From Vampirovibrio sp041737375 (GTDB lineage Bacteria; Cyanobacteriota; Vampirovibrionia; Vampirovibrionales; Vampirovibrionaceae): 64,000 bases of DNA. Both the position numbers and the translations under genes were made by a program. A model generated the notes under the pieces. That model was not told the DNA's origin and ran no database searches. It saw only the letters and a list, made by a program, of their open reading frames with translations. Where the stretch lies: NCBI RefSeq assembly GCF_041737375.1, contig NZ_JBGSRV010000008.1, positions 124,001-188,000 on the forward strand, in the 5' to 3' direction. Shown here piece after piece: positions 42,976 to 53,500 of the stretch (the stretch's first letter is position 1; each line of letters opens with the position of its first letter).

Positions 42976-43407
42976 TTATTGTTTTTCCTGAAAATTTAAG
43001 GAAACGGAGTTAATGCAATACCGCAAGCCAGTGGGCTCTGGGCCGTCCTCAAACACATGGCCCAAGTGGGCGTCACATCGGGCGCAATGCACTTCGGTGC
43101 GAGCCATGCCAAGGCTTTGATCCGTTTCTGTCTCAACATTCTGATCACTCAGGGGTTGCCAAAAACTGGGCCAGCCTGATCCTGAATTATATTTGTTTTG
43201 AGAGTCAAATAAAGCCGTACCACAGCAAACACAGTGAAAAATACCCGGTTTTTTAAAGTCATTGTACTCGCCGGTAAAAGCCCGCTCGGTTCCTTTTTGA
43301 CGGGTTATGGCATATTGCTCTGGGGTGAGGCTCTGTTGCCACTCTTGCTCGGTTTTTTGAATTTTGGTGGTTTTGTCCGGCTGCGTTGTGTCCATGAATG
43401 AATCCAT
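42976..43407 (-). CDS. msrB: Peptide-methionine (R)-S-oxide reductase MsrB
   Basis: 143 residues, normal length. The motifs GTERAFTGEYNDFKKPGIFHC, CVCCGTALF, SGSGWPSFW, EVHCARCDAHLGHVFEDGP and the catalytic RYCINS (Cys) are all there; the CxxC pairs bind zinc. It reduces methionine-R-sulfoxide in proteins. No MsrA neighbour. Divergent from cysQ. Confidence 0.95.
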   Translation of the reverse strand: MDSFMDTTQPDKTTKIQKTEQEWQQSLTPEQYAITRQKGTERAFTGEYNDFKKPGIFHCVCCGTALFDSQNKYNSGSGWPSFWQPLSDQNVETETDQSLGMARTEVHCARCDAHLGHVFEDGPEPTGLRYCINSVSLNFQEKQ

Positions 43408-43569
43408 CCCTTGTTATTCTACTTTTGTTTTGCATCCTGTCATTATACTTAAAGGGCAGGGGTTCTAATACGGCCACAACTTTTGTATTATCATTCTGTA
43501 GATAATATCTGGTTTTCCAAAAAAGTAGAATTTTACACTGTTAAACAAAAAATAGTGGGCGAAATTAAA

Positions 43570-44385
43570 ATGACTCAGACCCTACAGCTTGATACAACCT
43601 CACTACAAGCGGTGATTGCAATAGCAAGACAAGCAGGCCAAGCCATTATGGCTGTTTATGAGGGTGGCTTTGAGCTGGAATACAAGTCAGACAACAGTCC
43701 TTTAACCACTGCGGATCAACGCTCGCACGACATTATTGAAGCTGGCCTGAGTGCGCTTTTCCCCAGCTTGCCTATTTTGTCAGAAGAGTCTAAACAGGTT
43801 CCATACGAGATTCGTAAAAACTGGGAATGCTTCTGGCTGGTAGATCCTTTGGATGGCACCAAGGAATTCATCAAGCGCAATGGGGAGTTTACGGTCAATA
43901 TTGCGCTGATCTCTTCCGGTCGAGCCATTGCCGGGGTCGTTTACCTTCCCGCTCAGGATATCCTGTATTTTGCCGTGGAGGGCGAGGGTAGCTATAAAAT
44001 GGATCAATCTGGCACCACCAAGCTGCCCCTTATAAATCGCTCCAATCAGGACCGTTTAACCGTGATTGGAAGCCGCTCTCACCATTCGGACGCCATGGAA
44101 GCCTTTATTACCAGGCAGAAGCAAAGTTATCAACATGTTCATTTGCAACCGGCAGGAAGCTCCCTAAAGTTTTGCTTAGTGGCAGAAGGAACAGTCGATC
44201 TTTACCCCCGACTGGCCCCCACCATGGAGTGGGATACCGCAGCCGCCCACGTTATTGCTCGGGAAAGTGGAAAATCAGTAATTCACTATGAAACAGGGCA
44301 GGAGTTGGTTTACAATAAGGAAAATCTTCAAAATCCCTGGTTTATTTGTGGTGACAAAGGATTCTGGTCCCCAAAGTATGAATAA
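43570..44385 (+). CDS. cysQ: 3'(2'),5'-bisphosphate nucleotidase CysQ
   Basis: 271 residues from the ATG at 43570; an upstream in-frame extension to 43483 looks noncoding. The inositol-monophosphatase fold motifs are clear: SPLTTADQRSHD, ILSEES, WLVDPLDGTKEFIKRNGEFT (metal Asp residues) and MEWDTAAAHVIA. It removes the 3'-phosphate of PAP, a by-product of sulfate assimilation or of phosphopantetheine transfer. It overlaps the following gene by 8 bp, so both are in one operon. Confidence 0.93.
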   Translation: MTQTLQLDTTSLQAVIAIARQAGQAIMAVYEGGFELEYKSDNSPLTTADQRSHDIIEAGLSALFPSLPILSEESKQVPYEIRKNWECFWLVDPLDGTKEFIKRNGEFTVNIALISSGRAIAGVVYLPAQDILYFAVEGEGSYKMDQSGTTKLPLINRSNQDRLTVIGSRSHHSDAMEAFITRQKQSYQHVHLQPAGSSLKFCLVAEGTVDLYPRLAPTMEWDTAAAHVIARESGKSVIHYETGQELVYNKENLQNPWFICGDKGFWSPKYE

Positions 44386-45775
44386 AATTATCATTATCGG
44401 CGGTGGTTTTAGTGGAACCATGCTGGCCATTCAGTTAATGCGCTATAAACCTTCCGTGGCGTTGGATATTATTCTAATTGAAAAGTTTCATGATTTTGGC
44501 AAGGGCTTGGCCTACGGTACGCAGTCTCCTCACCATTTATTAAATGTGCCAGCCGGAAAAATGAGTGGTTTGCCACAAGAACCCGAGCATTTTCTCAATT
44601 GGCTGAGGCAAAAGAATTTTGACTTACAGCCCTCCAGCTTTGTTTCCCGAACTTCTTTTGGTGAGTACATGGCGGATTGCCTGGCGGAAGCGGAGCAATC
44701 AAAACCAGAAAATATTCACTTCCAAAAGCTGCAAGCAGAAGTCGTTTCAATTGAAGATCTGGAGATTAGCCCAAAAGTAAGGCTGCAAAGTGGCGTTTCG
44801 CTGCCAGCCCATCAAATTGTTTTAGCGCTGGGTAATTGTGCGGACGCAGTACCCAACAGCCCGGCAAGTTCTTTTTACGAGCATCCACGCTTTATTGCGA
44901 ACCCCTGGAACGCCGACGCCATTGCGGATATTCCACCAGAGGCGGACCTGTTTATACTGGGCACCGGATTAACCATGGTAGACAAAGTCTTGCAGCTGCA
45001 AGACCAGGGGCATCGAGGGAAAATAGTGGCACTCTCTCGAAAAGGCATGATTCCACAGGTTCATGATCTCTCAGTACAACCATTTTCAAAGCTTTTTGAT
45101 GAAACGGATCTAACTTCCCTCAGACAAATGGTGAAAAAATTCAGGGCTACATTGTCTGAAAAAGGGCTTGATTGGCGAGCTTTGGTGGATGGCTTGAGGC
45201 CAGACACCCAGAACATTTGGCGTCAATTGGCGGAGAAAGACAAAAAAACTTTCTTGCGGCATCTCCGGCCTTACTGGGAATATCACCGTCATCGGATGGC
45301 GCCACAAGTGCATGCCGAAATTCAGCAACTCCTGAAAACCGGCCAGTTAACCCTATTGGCAGGTCGTATTCAGGACTATAACGAATCCAGTGATGATGTT
45401 GAAATTGTGATTCAACCCCGAAAACAACGTGAATATCAAAGCCTGCGTGTCGCTCACGTTTTAAATTGCTCAGGGTCAGGTACCAATTTCCTGCAAAGAA
45501 AAGATTTATTGACCCAACAGCTGTTTAAGGATGGGCATATTGTGCCTGACAGCCTGAACCTTGGATTGACCTGTCGTCCAGATGGTTCACTGTTGAATAG
45601 CAAAGGGTTAACCACCGCTCTGTTTACCTTGGGTCCGCCCATGAAAGGGCTGCTATGGGAATCAACCGCTGTCCCCGATATCAGGCAACAGGCTCAAAGT
45701 CTTGCAAAGGTCTTGATCGAATCTATACCAGCGGACGCTGAAAAATTATCGGCGAACTCCCTTTACTACTGTTGA
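44378..45775 (+). CDS. FAD/NAD(P)-binding protein (COG4529-like), 465 aa
   Basis: Start ATG 44378 inside the last codons of cysQ. Begins MNKIIIIGGGFSGTMLAIQL, a dinucleotide-binding motif, then YGTQSPHHLLNVPAGKMSG typical of this group, a second Rossmann-like site ADLFILGTGLTMVDKVLQL, and the C-terminal VLNCSGSGTNFLQ. It resembles FAD-dependent oxidoreductases often tied to sulfur or siderophore metabolism; exact substrate unknown. Co-expression with cysQ suggests a link to sulfur metabolism. Confidence 0.8.
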   Translation: MNKIIIIGGGFSGTMLAIQLMRYKPSVALDIILIEKFHDFGKGLAYGTQSPHHLLNVPAGKMSGLPQEPEHFLNWLRQKNFDLQPSSFVSRTSFGEYMADCLAEAEQSKPENIHFQKLQAEVVSIEDLEISPKVRLQSGVSLPAHQIVLALGNCADAVPNSPASSFYEHPRFIANPWNADAIADIPPEADLFILGTGLTMVDKVLQLQDQGHRGKIVALSRKGMIPQVHDLSVQPFSKLFDETDLTSLRQMVKKFRATLSEKGLDWRALVDGLRPDTQNIWRQLAEKDKKTFLRHLRPYWEYHRHRMAPQVHAEIQQLLKTGQLTLLAGRIQDYNESSDDVEIVIQPRKQREYQSLRVAHVLNCSGSGTNFLQRKDLLTQQLFKDGHIVPDSLNLGLTCRPDGSLLNSKGLTTALFTLGPPMKGLLWESTAVPDIRQQAQSLAKVLIESIPADAEKLSANSLYYC

Positions 45776-45805
45776 TACCCCATTTCAGGTGCTTGGCCTT
45801 CTTTT

Positions 45806-46651
45806 TCAATGAAAAAGTTTCAAGCTCACTGAAAGCGAAAGTCCCATGGCTTGAAGCAGCAAAAACCAAAGCCAAGCCGCCCAATCTGGAAATTTTAGGC
45901 GGCGTAAGTCGCCCGATAAAACCCGGAATAGGATGAGGCTATTCAGAAGGAGACCAAACAGGGTTATTTTTAACAGGATTGGAGTGGTAACATGGAACCA
46001 CACACCCAGCAGATTGATCAGCGCAAAGGGTAGCAATCCTAAGGTAGCCATTGCCATGACTACCAGGCATTGCTGAATAAAAACCCCATAACGTTTGGGT
46101 AGAACCATTGCAAAAACCAGAAAATTCAAGACCCAGCCACTGCCAGCCACCGTCATCCATTGCAAGCCCGTTTCCAGATACGACTTACCCGATTGCAAAA
46201 GGCCCAAAGATGCGCCAAAAATGGCTGATCCTATCAAAATAATGACCAGCAAGATGGCCCAAAACCCAGCCCGCCATCCCAAATGAAACGGCGGATCGCA
46301 GTCGCACGGAATATTACCGGAAGGCGCAATAATTCGACGATTCATCGCCACTAATTTGTAGAAGAATTTTCCCAGTCTATTGACGCCGGGAACATCAAAA
46401 AATGGCTTCACCCACGGAAAGCGCCGCATGGCGAGATGGCTTAAAACCTCAAAACCGCCCCAAACCTGGTTAGAAGGCCCCAGCAATAAAAATTCTGTCT
46501 TGATCCGTTCAGCCAGTATGGGTTCCGGGTTAGAGAACGCTTGCCATGCCTGAGTGTGGATATCCTGTAAAAAACCCCAGTCTGCGAGTTTTTGAACCCC
46601 TGCGATGCACAGGGGGCAATCTCCATCGTAAATCAGGGTCATCGCATCCAT
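45806..46651 (-). CDS. DCC-family thiol-disulfide protein with C-terminal membrane domain
   Basis: Begins MDAMTLIYDGDCPLCIAGVQ, the YDGDCPLC motif of the DCC (DUF393) family, a thioredoxin-like domain with the CPLC pair. After residue ~125 there are about four hydrophobic helices (WAILLVIILIGSAIFGASLG, LNFLVFAMVLP, CLVVMAMATLGLLPFALINL, WLWFLLLQAMGLSLSVSL). The fused membrane part is uncommon. It may carry out redox reactions at the membrane. It ends 30 bp from the FAD-protein gene, convergently. Confidence 0.75.
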   Translation of the reverse strand: MDAMTLIYDGDCPLCIAGVQKLADWGFLQDIHTQAWQAFSNPEPILAERIKTEFLLLGPSNQVWGGFEVLSHLAMRRFPWVKPFFDVPGVNRLGKFFYKLVAMNRRIIAPSGNIPCDCDPPFHLGWRAGFWAILLVIILIGSAIFGASLGLLQSGKSYLETGLQWMTVAGSGWVLNFLVFAMVLPKRYGVFIQQCLVVMAMATLGLLPFALINLLGVWFHVTTPILLKITLFGLLLNSLILFRVLSGDLRRLKFPDWAAWLWFLLLQAMGLSLSVSLKLFH

Positions 46652-46790
46652 ATCAGATCATCCGAAAGAAACAGATGCATCAACTATAGCATCGTCCATC
46701 CGGTTTCACGAGTTGAACTGCGAGGTGAGAGATGTTGGGACTGTTGGCAGTAAATAAAAAACTTCTAAAAAAATTTGCTGTGATAAGCCT

Positions 46791-46828
46791 AAAATAAAAG
46801 CGACCTTTGAAGGGGTCGCTTTTATTTT
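46791..46828. terminator. Strong bidirectional terminator
   Basis: AAAATAAAAGCGACC (46791-46805) and GGTCGCTTTTATTTT (46814-46828) form a 15-bp perfect stem with an 8-nt loop. It lies just beyond the stop of the minus-strand 92-aa gene. Confidence 0.9.
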
Positions 46829-46860
46829 ATATAGGGCAAGATAAACGTTTTAAACTAAGC

Positions 46861-47139
46861 CTATCGGGCAGTGCCGCCAATAATAATTTGTGAAAGAGAA
46901 CTGTTTAACTGCTGGCTCAAAGCATTGTTGGGATTATTATCCATCCAGCGCTGTTTAATGGCCTGCAAATTTCCACGGCCTGTTTTAACCGTAAAACGAT
47001 TATCATGACTCGCCAGAATTTGGCAGCTCAGGGTTTTTAAAAGCGTTTGAGCCTTATCAGTAAGCTCATCAGCCGGATGGAATACAAAAATCCCTTTAAT
47101 AGGCTGTAGTGCGGGATTGCTAGGGTAATTGCGATTCAA
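46861..47139 (-). CDS. Hypothetical protein, 92 aa
   Basis: MNRNYPSNPALQPIKGIFVF, then DELTDKAQTLLKTLSCQILA and QQLNSSLSQIIIGGTAR; no signal peptide, helix-strand mix, charged. No clear Shine-Dalgarno. The well-formed terminator right after it supports it being a real gene. No known family. Confidence 0.5.
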   Translation of the reverse strand: MNRNYPSNPALQPIKGIFVFHPADELTDKAQTLLKTLSCQILASHDNRFTVKTGRGNLQAIKQRWMDNNPNNALSQQLNSSLSQIIIGGTAR

Positions 47140-47738
47140 ATTTCACGACTTTTCTGAATGTACTGTGACGTTTTATTTAGTATAGCACTATTCCCTATTT
47201 TTGTCTTTTAATGTAAAGAACAAAATTTGAATGGCTGAGTTTCAAAGTCTCTGAAAAGTGCCTGAATAGATGAAGTGGTTCGCTTTATTGTGTTTGTTTA
47301 CTTTGAATGTGCTTTTATCTCCCCAATCATCAACTGTTATTTTAAACCTCAATACCTGCCACACTTGCCACGCCATGGCTGAGAATAGATCCGGGTGAAA
47401 AGTGAAAGCCCTTTTCCTCAAGTGCTGAAAGTGTTTCAGCCTGAGTGGAAAAGTACGGACTTACATTTACAAAGGGTTCCGACTTGGAAAAAGCCGATGT
47501 ATTGCTTACAATAAGCAATAATGGGTAGTTACATAAACCATTTTTTTATTGTAGGTAAGATGGGCTTAACTTATTTAAAGTCCAGTCTTCAATTCCAGAG
47601 TCACCATCGGCAAAAGGATAGCCCCCTTTTTTAATGAAACTCACTTTTGAGGCAGGCTTATTTTGCCGGGAGCGCGCTATTCGTTGAGCCGCTGGCACAA
47701 GCTGAAATAGAATCCAGCACCAATTGAAAGGCAGTCTG
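47140..47738. promoter_or_regulatory. 600-bp upstream region of the ATPase/GH65 unit, with dyad
   Basis: No supported gene. A perfect dyad ATTGCTTA-CAA-TAAGCAAT (47511-47529) lies ~210 bp upstream of the ATPase start and looks like an operator. Other palindromes are weak. Confidence 0.45.
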
Positions 47739-50546
47739 ATGGGCGTTAATCAACTTTTAAATCAATCCGGACAAAAAGCGGTTCGTAATTGGCATTCACT
47801 AACCGCCAGCAATACAATTATTGAGCTGGAAAGTGACGCCAAAGGCCTGACCAGTACAGAGGCAACCACCCGTTTGCAAAGGGATGGTAAAAACATCTTG
47901 CCTGAAGGCAAGTCTGCTTCGTTATTGTCTATTATTATTTCCCAGTTTTTAAATCCACTGATTTATATTCTTTTGGTTGCCGCCGCTGCGTCCATTGTTT
48001 TGGGTGAATATAAGGACGCTTTATTTATCGTTTTGATTATCAGTTTTAATGCCAGCCTGGGCAGTTTTCAAGAGTTTAAGGCTGAGAAAACCGCCAAAGC
48101 ATTGCAAAAACTTCTGAAAATTCAGGCTCATGTCATTCGAGACGGACAGGAGCAAGTACTGAGTGCTGAGGACCTGGTGGTTGGGGATGTCATTCTTTTG
48201 GAATCAGGGGCTAAAGTGCCTGCGGACGCTCGTTTAATTCAGTCTATTAACTTAGCGCTGGATGAATCGATGTTGACTGGTGAATCGCAAGCGGTAGAGA
48301 AAAAATTTGATAGCCTTTTGCAAGATCTAACACCTATTCAGGAAATGACCAACATGGTATTTGCCGGAGCCAATGTACTGTCAGGGCGGGCAACCGCCAT
48401 TATTACCGGCACAGGCATGGCTACCGAAATGGGAAAAATCGCCCAAACGGTTAGTCAGACGCAACGTGCTACAACCCCCTTGATGAAGCGGATTGAGGAC
48501 TTTTCAAAACGAATTGCCTTTATTATTGTTGGGGTTTCCTTGTTGTTGGCTGTGATTGGTATTTTAAAAAACTATCCCGCTCAGGAAGTATTTTATATGG
48601 CCATCGCTTTGGCGGTTGCCGCCATTCCAGAAGGGCTACCCATTGCGTTGACGGTCACATTGTCCATTGGCTCTCGTCGTATGGCAAAACGCAATGTGAT
48701 TGTGCGACGCTTAATGGCTGTGGAAGGCTTGGGAAGCTGCACCTGTATCGCCAGCGATAAAACGGGGACGCTTACCCTGAATAACCAAACCGTTCGATTA
48801 ATGGCCTTAATGGATGGCTCTGTGTTTGAGGCCACCGGAGAAGGCTACAACGGCAAAGGCAACGTGTTTTATCGCGACTGCGGCATCGATGAACTTCACA
48901 AAAACCCGCTGTCTGCTACTCATGAAAATGAACCCGCTCAAAGCTTGCAGCCTCATCAAATGGAGGCTTTGAAACCGGCTATTGTTGCCAGCGTTTTGTG
49001 TAATGACGGGCAGTTATACCAAGGTGGTGCTGAAGACCAATGGACTCACAATGGCGACCCTATTGATGTTGCCTTATTAGGGTTTGGCCACAAGTCCCGG
49101 TTGCTGACTCCTCAGGAGCAGGAGGCTTACCAGTTACTCGGCAAAATTCCCTATGAATCTGAAAGGCAATTTGCGGCCCAGTTTTATCAGGATGGCACTT
49201 CCGTTCGGGTTGCCATTAAAGGTGCCGCTGAAAAAATTATAAAAACTTGCACTCAAATGCAAACGCTGGATGGTATTGTGCCTCTGGATTCACAAAAAGG
49301 GGAAGAAATGACCAATCAGTTGGCAGAAGCCGGTTATCGTGTTTTGGCTATTGCCAGCGGTGAATTGGCAGAGGCCCCCGTGGGGGAGGAGCCGTCTGAA
49401 GCGGATTTACCCCCGCTTACCTTGTTGGCGCTGGTGGGCATGATTGACCCTTTAAGGCCCGAAGTGCCAAAGGCCATTGAAGAGTGTCGGCAAGCGGGTG
49501 TAAAAGTGGTGATGGTAACAGGCGATCATCCCGCCACCGCCCTGGCCATTGCTCGGCAGCTGGGTATTGCTCACACTCAAAATGAAGTGATTACCGGCGC
49601 CGAAATCCAGCGTTATGAGCAAGAAAATTCTCAAGAATTAGCCGTAAAAATTGAGCAGTGGTCTGTTTTCGCAAGAGTCACGCCATTACAAAAACTTCAA
49701 ATCGTCAAAGCGCTTCAGGATTATGGGCATTTTGTAGCGGTAACCGGAGATGGCGCCAATGACACCCCCGCCCTGCAAGCGGCTAATATTGGGGTGGCCA
49801 TGGGATCTGGGAGTGATATCGCCAAAGACGCCGCCTCCATTGTGATTACCGATGATAATTTTGCCTCCATTAAAGCCGGTGTGGAAGAAGGGCGTTTTGC
49901 GTATGACAATGTTCGAAAAGTGATTTTCCTTCTCACTTCAACGGGATTTTCCCTGATTTTTTTACTGGGGGCATCCTTGTTGGCCGGTTTGCACATTCCC
50001 TTCCATGCGGTGCATTTGCTGTGGCTGAATGTGGTGACCAACGGCATTCAAGATGTAGCCCTGGCATTTGAGGCCGGGGATCCGCAAGTATTGAAAAGAC
50101 CACCCAGAAACCCTAAGCAGGGAATTTTTGATCGCATTATGATTGAACAAAACCTGACCGCTGGAGTCGTTATTGGAGTAATAACCTTTGCAGCCTGGAT
50201 TTGGCTACTACACTATAGCAATTACAGCGAAAAAGAAGCTCGAAACCTGCTATTATTACTGATGGTCCTGATGCAGAATATTCATGCTTTTAACGTTCGT
50301 TCTGAAACAAAGTCTGTTTTCAAAGTGCCACTCAGTAATAACTGGATTCTGGTAGTCGGAACTTTATCAGCGCAAGGAATACATATTTTGGCCCTGCACC
50401 TGCCTATTCTTCAGGACATTCTGGATACCGCTCCGGTCAGTTTGATAGAGTGGGGCACACTACTGGCGGTTTCTTCTTCGTTGCTGATAGCGATGGAACT
50501 GTTCAAATGGTTCAAGCGTAGACAGCTCGCAGTTTCGGCAGCGTAA
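47739..50546 (+). CDS. P2-type calcium-transporting-like ATPase, 935 aa
   Basis: ATG 47739 with AAAGG 8 nt upstream. All pump motifs are canonical: DESMLTGESQAVEK, ASDKTGTLTLNN, KGAAEKII, MVTGDHPATAL, GDGANDTPALQAANIGVAMG, M4 AAIPEGLPIALT and M6 LWLNVVTNGIQDVALAFE. It is like PMR1/SERCA-type bacterial pumps that export Ca2+, or Mn2+ or other cations; M6 has N..TNG in place of N..TDG, which leaves specificity open. It precedes the HAD-GH65 gene by 46 bp on the same strand. Confidence 0.9.
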   Translation: MGVNQLLNQSGQKAVRNWHSLTASNTIIELESDAKGLTSTEATTRLQRDGKNILPEGKSASLLSIIISQFLNPLIYILLVAAAASIVLGEYKDALFIVLIISFNASLGSFQEFKAEKTAKALQKLLKIQAHVIRDGQEQVLSAEDLVVGDVILLESGAKVPADARLIQSINLALDESMLTGESQAVEKKFDSLLQDLTPIQEMTNMVFAGANVLSGRATAIITGTGMATEMGKIAQTVSQTQRATTPLMKRIEDFSKRIAFIIVGVSLLLAVIGILKNYPAQEVFYMAIALAVAAIPEGLPIALTVTLSIGSRRMAKRNVIVRRLMAVEGLGSCTCIASDKTGTLTLNNQTVRLMALMDGSVFEATGEGYNGKGNVFYRDCGIDELHKNPLSATHENEPAQSLQPHQMEALKPAIVASVLCNDGQLYQGGAEDQWTHNGDPIDVALLGFGHKSRLLTPQEQEAYQLLGKIPYESERQFAAQFYQDGTSVRVAIKGAAEKIIKTCTQMQTLDGIVPLDSQKGEEMTNQLAEAGYRVLAIASGELAEAPVGEEPSEADLPPLTLLALVGMIDPLRPEVPKAIEECRQAGVKVVMVTGDHPATALAIARQLGIAHTQNEVITGAEIQRYEQENSQELAVKIEQWSVFARVTPLQKLQIVKALQDYGHFVAVTGDGANDTPALQAANIGVAMGSGSDIAKDAASIVITDDNFASIKAGVEEGRFAYDNVRKVIFLLTSTGFSLIFLLGASLLAGLHIPFHAVHLLWLNVVTNGIQDVALAFEAGDPQVLKRPPRNPKQGIFDRIMIEQNLTAGVVIGVITFAAWIWLLHYSNYSEKEARNLLLLLMVLMQNIHAFNVRSETKSVFKVPLSNNWILVVGTLSAQGIHILALHLPILQDILDTAPVSLIEWGTLLAVSSSLLIAMELFKWFKRRQLAVSAA

Positions 50547-50592
50547 GCAAACCATTGCCTTGGCAGATTGATTGAAAATAGAGGATTTTGAA

Positions 50593-53500
50593 ATGACACC
50601 CTTGGAAAATTTAAACGCAGAACAAACAATGACATTCACAATATCCCCTAAAGATTTTGATGCTGTTATTTTTGATATGGACGGCGTTCTGACCCAAACA
50701 GCCAATCTTCATGCCGAGGCCTGGGGTACTTTGTTTAATGAGTATCTGGAGAAAAAAAGCGGGCTGGATTCGTGCCATTACGCCCCCTTTGATCCCCAGC
50801 AGGATTATCTGGAATATGTGGACGGCAAAGCCCGTGTTGACGGCATTCAGAGTTTTTTAGAAAGCCGGGGGTTGAGTCTTCCGTTTGGAAGCGCCTCTGA
50901 TGCCTTGGAAATGGAAACGGTTTCTGGATTTGGCAATCGGAAAAATCAGCTGTTTCACCAGTTGCTAACGGAACGAGGACTGGAATTGTATGACACCACT
51001 ATTTCTTTCATTCATGAATTGAAAGCAGCCGGTGTTAAGGTGGCTTTAATTTCCGCCAGTAAAAATTGCGTGATGATTTTAGAAAAAACAGGGCTTACCA
51101 CTCTGTTTGATGCAAAAGTAGACGGTGTAGACGCTGAACGGCTAGGGCTTAAGGGCAAACCCATGCCCGATGTGTTTTTAGAAGCCGCACGGCAATTAAA
51201 TGTATTGCCCCATCAGGCCGCCATTGTGGAAGATGCCGTTTCCGGGGTTCAAGCTGGAAAAGCAGGGCAATTCAAACTGGTGATTGGGGTTGATCGAGGT
51301 TACAACGCCGATTCATTAAAAGCCAATGGCGCAGACTGGGTGATTACTGATCTGGGTGAGCTTACGCTTTTAAAGCAAAATGAACCGTTTAAAGTGGGTG
51401 ACGTTTTTGAGACGGCCTCTGATTTGACAGATTTTAGCGGGGTTGATCAAAGTCCCTGGCAGTTGATTTACACCGATTTTGATCCGGTTCGGGAAAGACA
51501 AAGAGAGTCATTACGGGCATTGGGCAATGGTTATTTAATAACCCGAGGGGCTGCGGCCGAAGCCACGGATGATGGCATCCATTATCCGGGTAATTATTTT
51601 GCAGGGCTTTATAACCGGTTAAAAACCGATGTTGCCGGTGAAGTTCTGGAAAATGACGACTTGGTAAACGCGCCCAACTGGCTAACGCTTACTTTTCGAT
51701 GCAATCAATCGGACTGGTTTGCGCTGAAAGATGTCAAGGTTCTGGACTACAAAAAGCGTCTGGATCTCAAAAAAGGAATTCTTTACAGCATTATTCGTTT
51801 TGAGCAACCCAATGGAGAAATAAGCCGTATTGAGGAAAGACGGCTGGTCCATATGCGTTATTTCCACTTGGCGGCCCTGGAGTTTCGGATTACGCCTGAA
51901 AACTGGTCAGGATTGTTGGAAATTAAAGCCGCGCTGGATGGCCGAGTTCAAAATAACAACGTAAAGCACTACGAATATTTGAACAAGCAGCACTGGCACC
52001 CACTGGAAGCCTGTGTGGATGACCATGGTTTTATGTTTTTAAGAATGAAAACCAACCAGTCTCATATTGAACTGGCTCAAGCTGCCCGCCTGCGGTTTTA
52101 CCAGTTAAACGCGGAGAACACTCCTGATTATCGCTGCAATTCTATTGAAGAATTAAATTACGTTGAGAAAATATTTCAAGTCGAAGCCGTCCAAAATCAG
52201 ACCATGGTGCTTGAAAAAGTAGTCAGTCAGTTCACGTCTCGGGATCAGGCCATGAGCGACTGCGGAGAAGCTTGCAGGCTTGAGCTTCTTAAGGCTGAAT
52301 CTTTTGAATCTTTGGCTAAAAGCCAGATTCTGGCCTGGAAACATTTATGGCGATTATTCGATATTGAAATCGAGGCGAATGACGATAGAGAGCAAGAGGT
52401 TGCAACTGAGCTGATTCTGCATTTGCATATTTTTCACCTTTTGCAAACGGTGTCTGAACACTCGATTCAGCTGGATATTGGCATTCCTGCCCGAGGGTGG
52501 CATGGCGAGGGGTACCGGGGGCATATTTTCTGGGATGATATTTTTATATTTCCGTTCCTGAATTTTAGAATGCCAGCATTGACCCGCTCTTTGCTAAAGT
52601 ATCGGTATCGCCGTCTGGAGCAGGCTAGAAGCCAAGCGGTTCAAGCCGGTTATCGGGGAGCCATGTTCCCGTGGCAAAGCAGCAGTGACGGTCGTGAGGA
52701 AACCCCCACCCAGTTTTATAACCCACGCTCAGGCCGATGGATGGACGATAATAGTCATTTACAGCGTCACATCAATTCATCCGTGGTTCACAATGTTTGG
52801 CAATATTATCAGGCCAGTGGCGATATTGAGTTTCTGGTGGGTTATGGCGCAGAAATGGTGCTGGAGATTGCCCGCTTTTGGGCCAGCGCCTCTACGTATG
52901 ATCCCGCTCAAGGGCGTTATGAGATTAAAGGCGTGATGGGCCCTGATGAGTACCATGATGGCTATCCGGGGGCAGACAAGCCGGGCTTGAATAACAACGC
53001 TTACACCAACATTTTTGCGGTTTGGGTTTTTTGTCGCGCGCTGGATATTTTGAAAATACTGCCAACCCTGTACAAAGAGCAGATTGTTGAAAAAATAGGG
53101 TTGACCCAGGAAGAGATTGTAACCTGGGAAGATATCAGCCGGAAAATGAAGATTGAAATCCAGGAAAACGGTATTATTAGCCAATTTGAAGGCTATGATC
53201 AGCTTGAGGAGTTTGACTGGGATGGCTATCGTGAGAAATATGGGAGCCTCTATCGCCTTGATTTAATCATGGAGTCAGAAGGCAAGCGGATGAACCAGTA
53301 TAAAGCCTCTAAGCAAGCGGATTTATTAATGCTGTTTTTCCTGTTTTCGGCCGAGGAATTGCAAGAGCTTTTTGAACGGCTGGGCTATGAGTTTTCTGAA
53401 GAGGCCATTCCCCGAAATATTGATTACTATTTACAACGAACTTCACACGGCTCCACCTTATGCAGGGTCGCTCACGCCTGGGTACTGTCCCGCTCCAACC

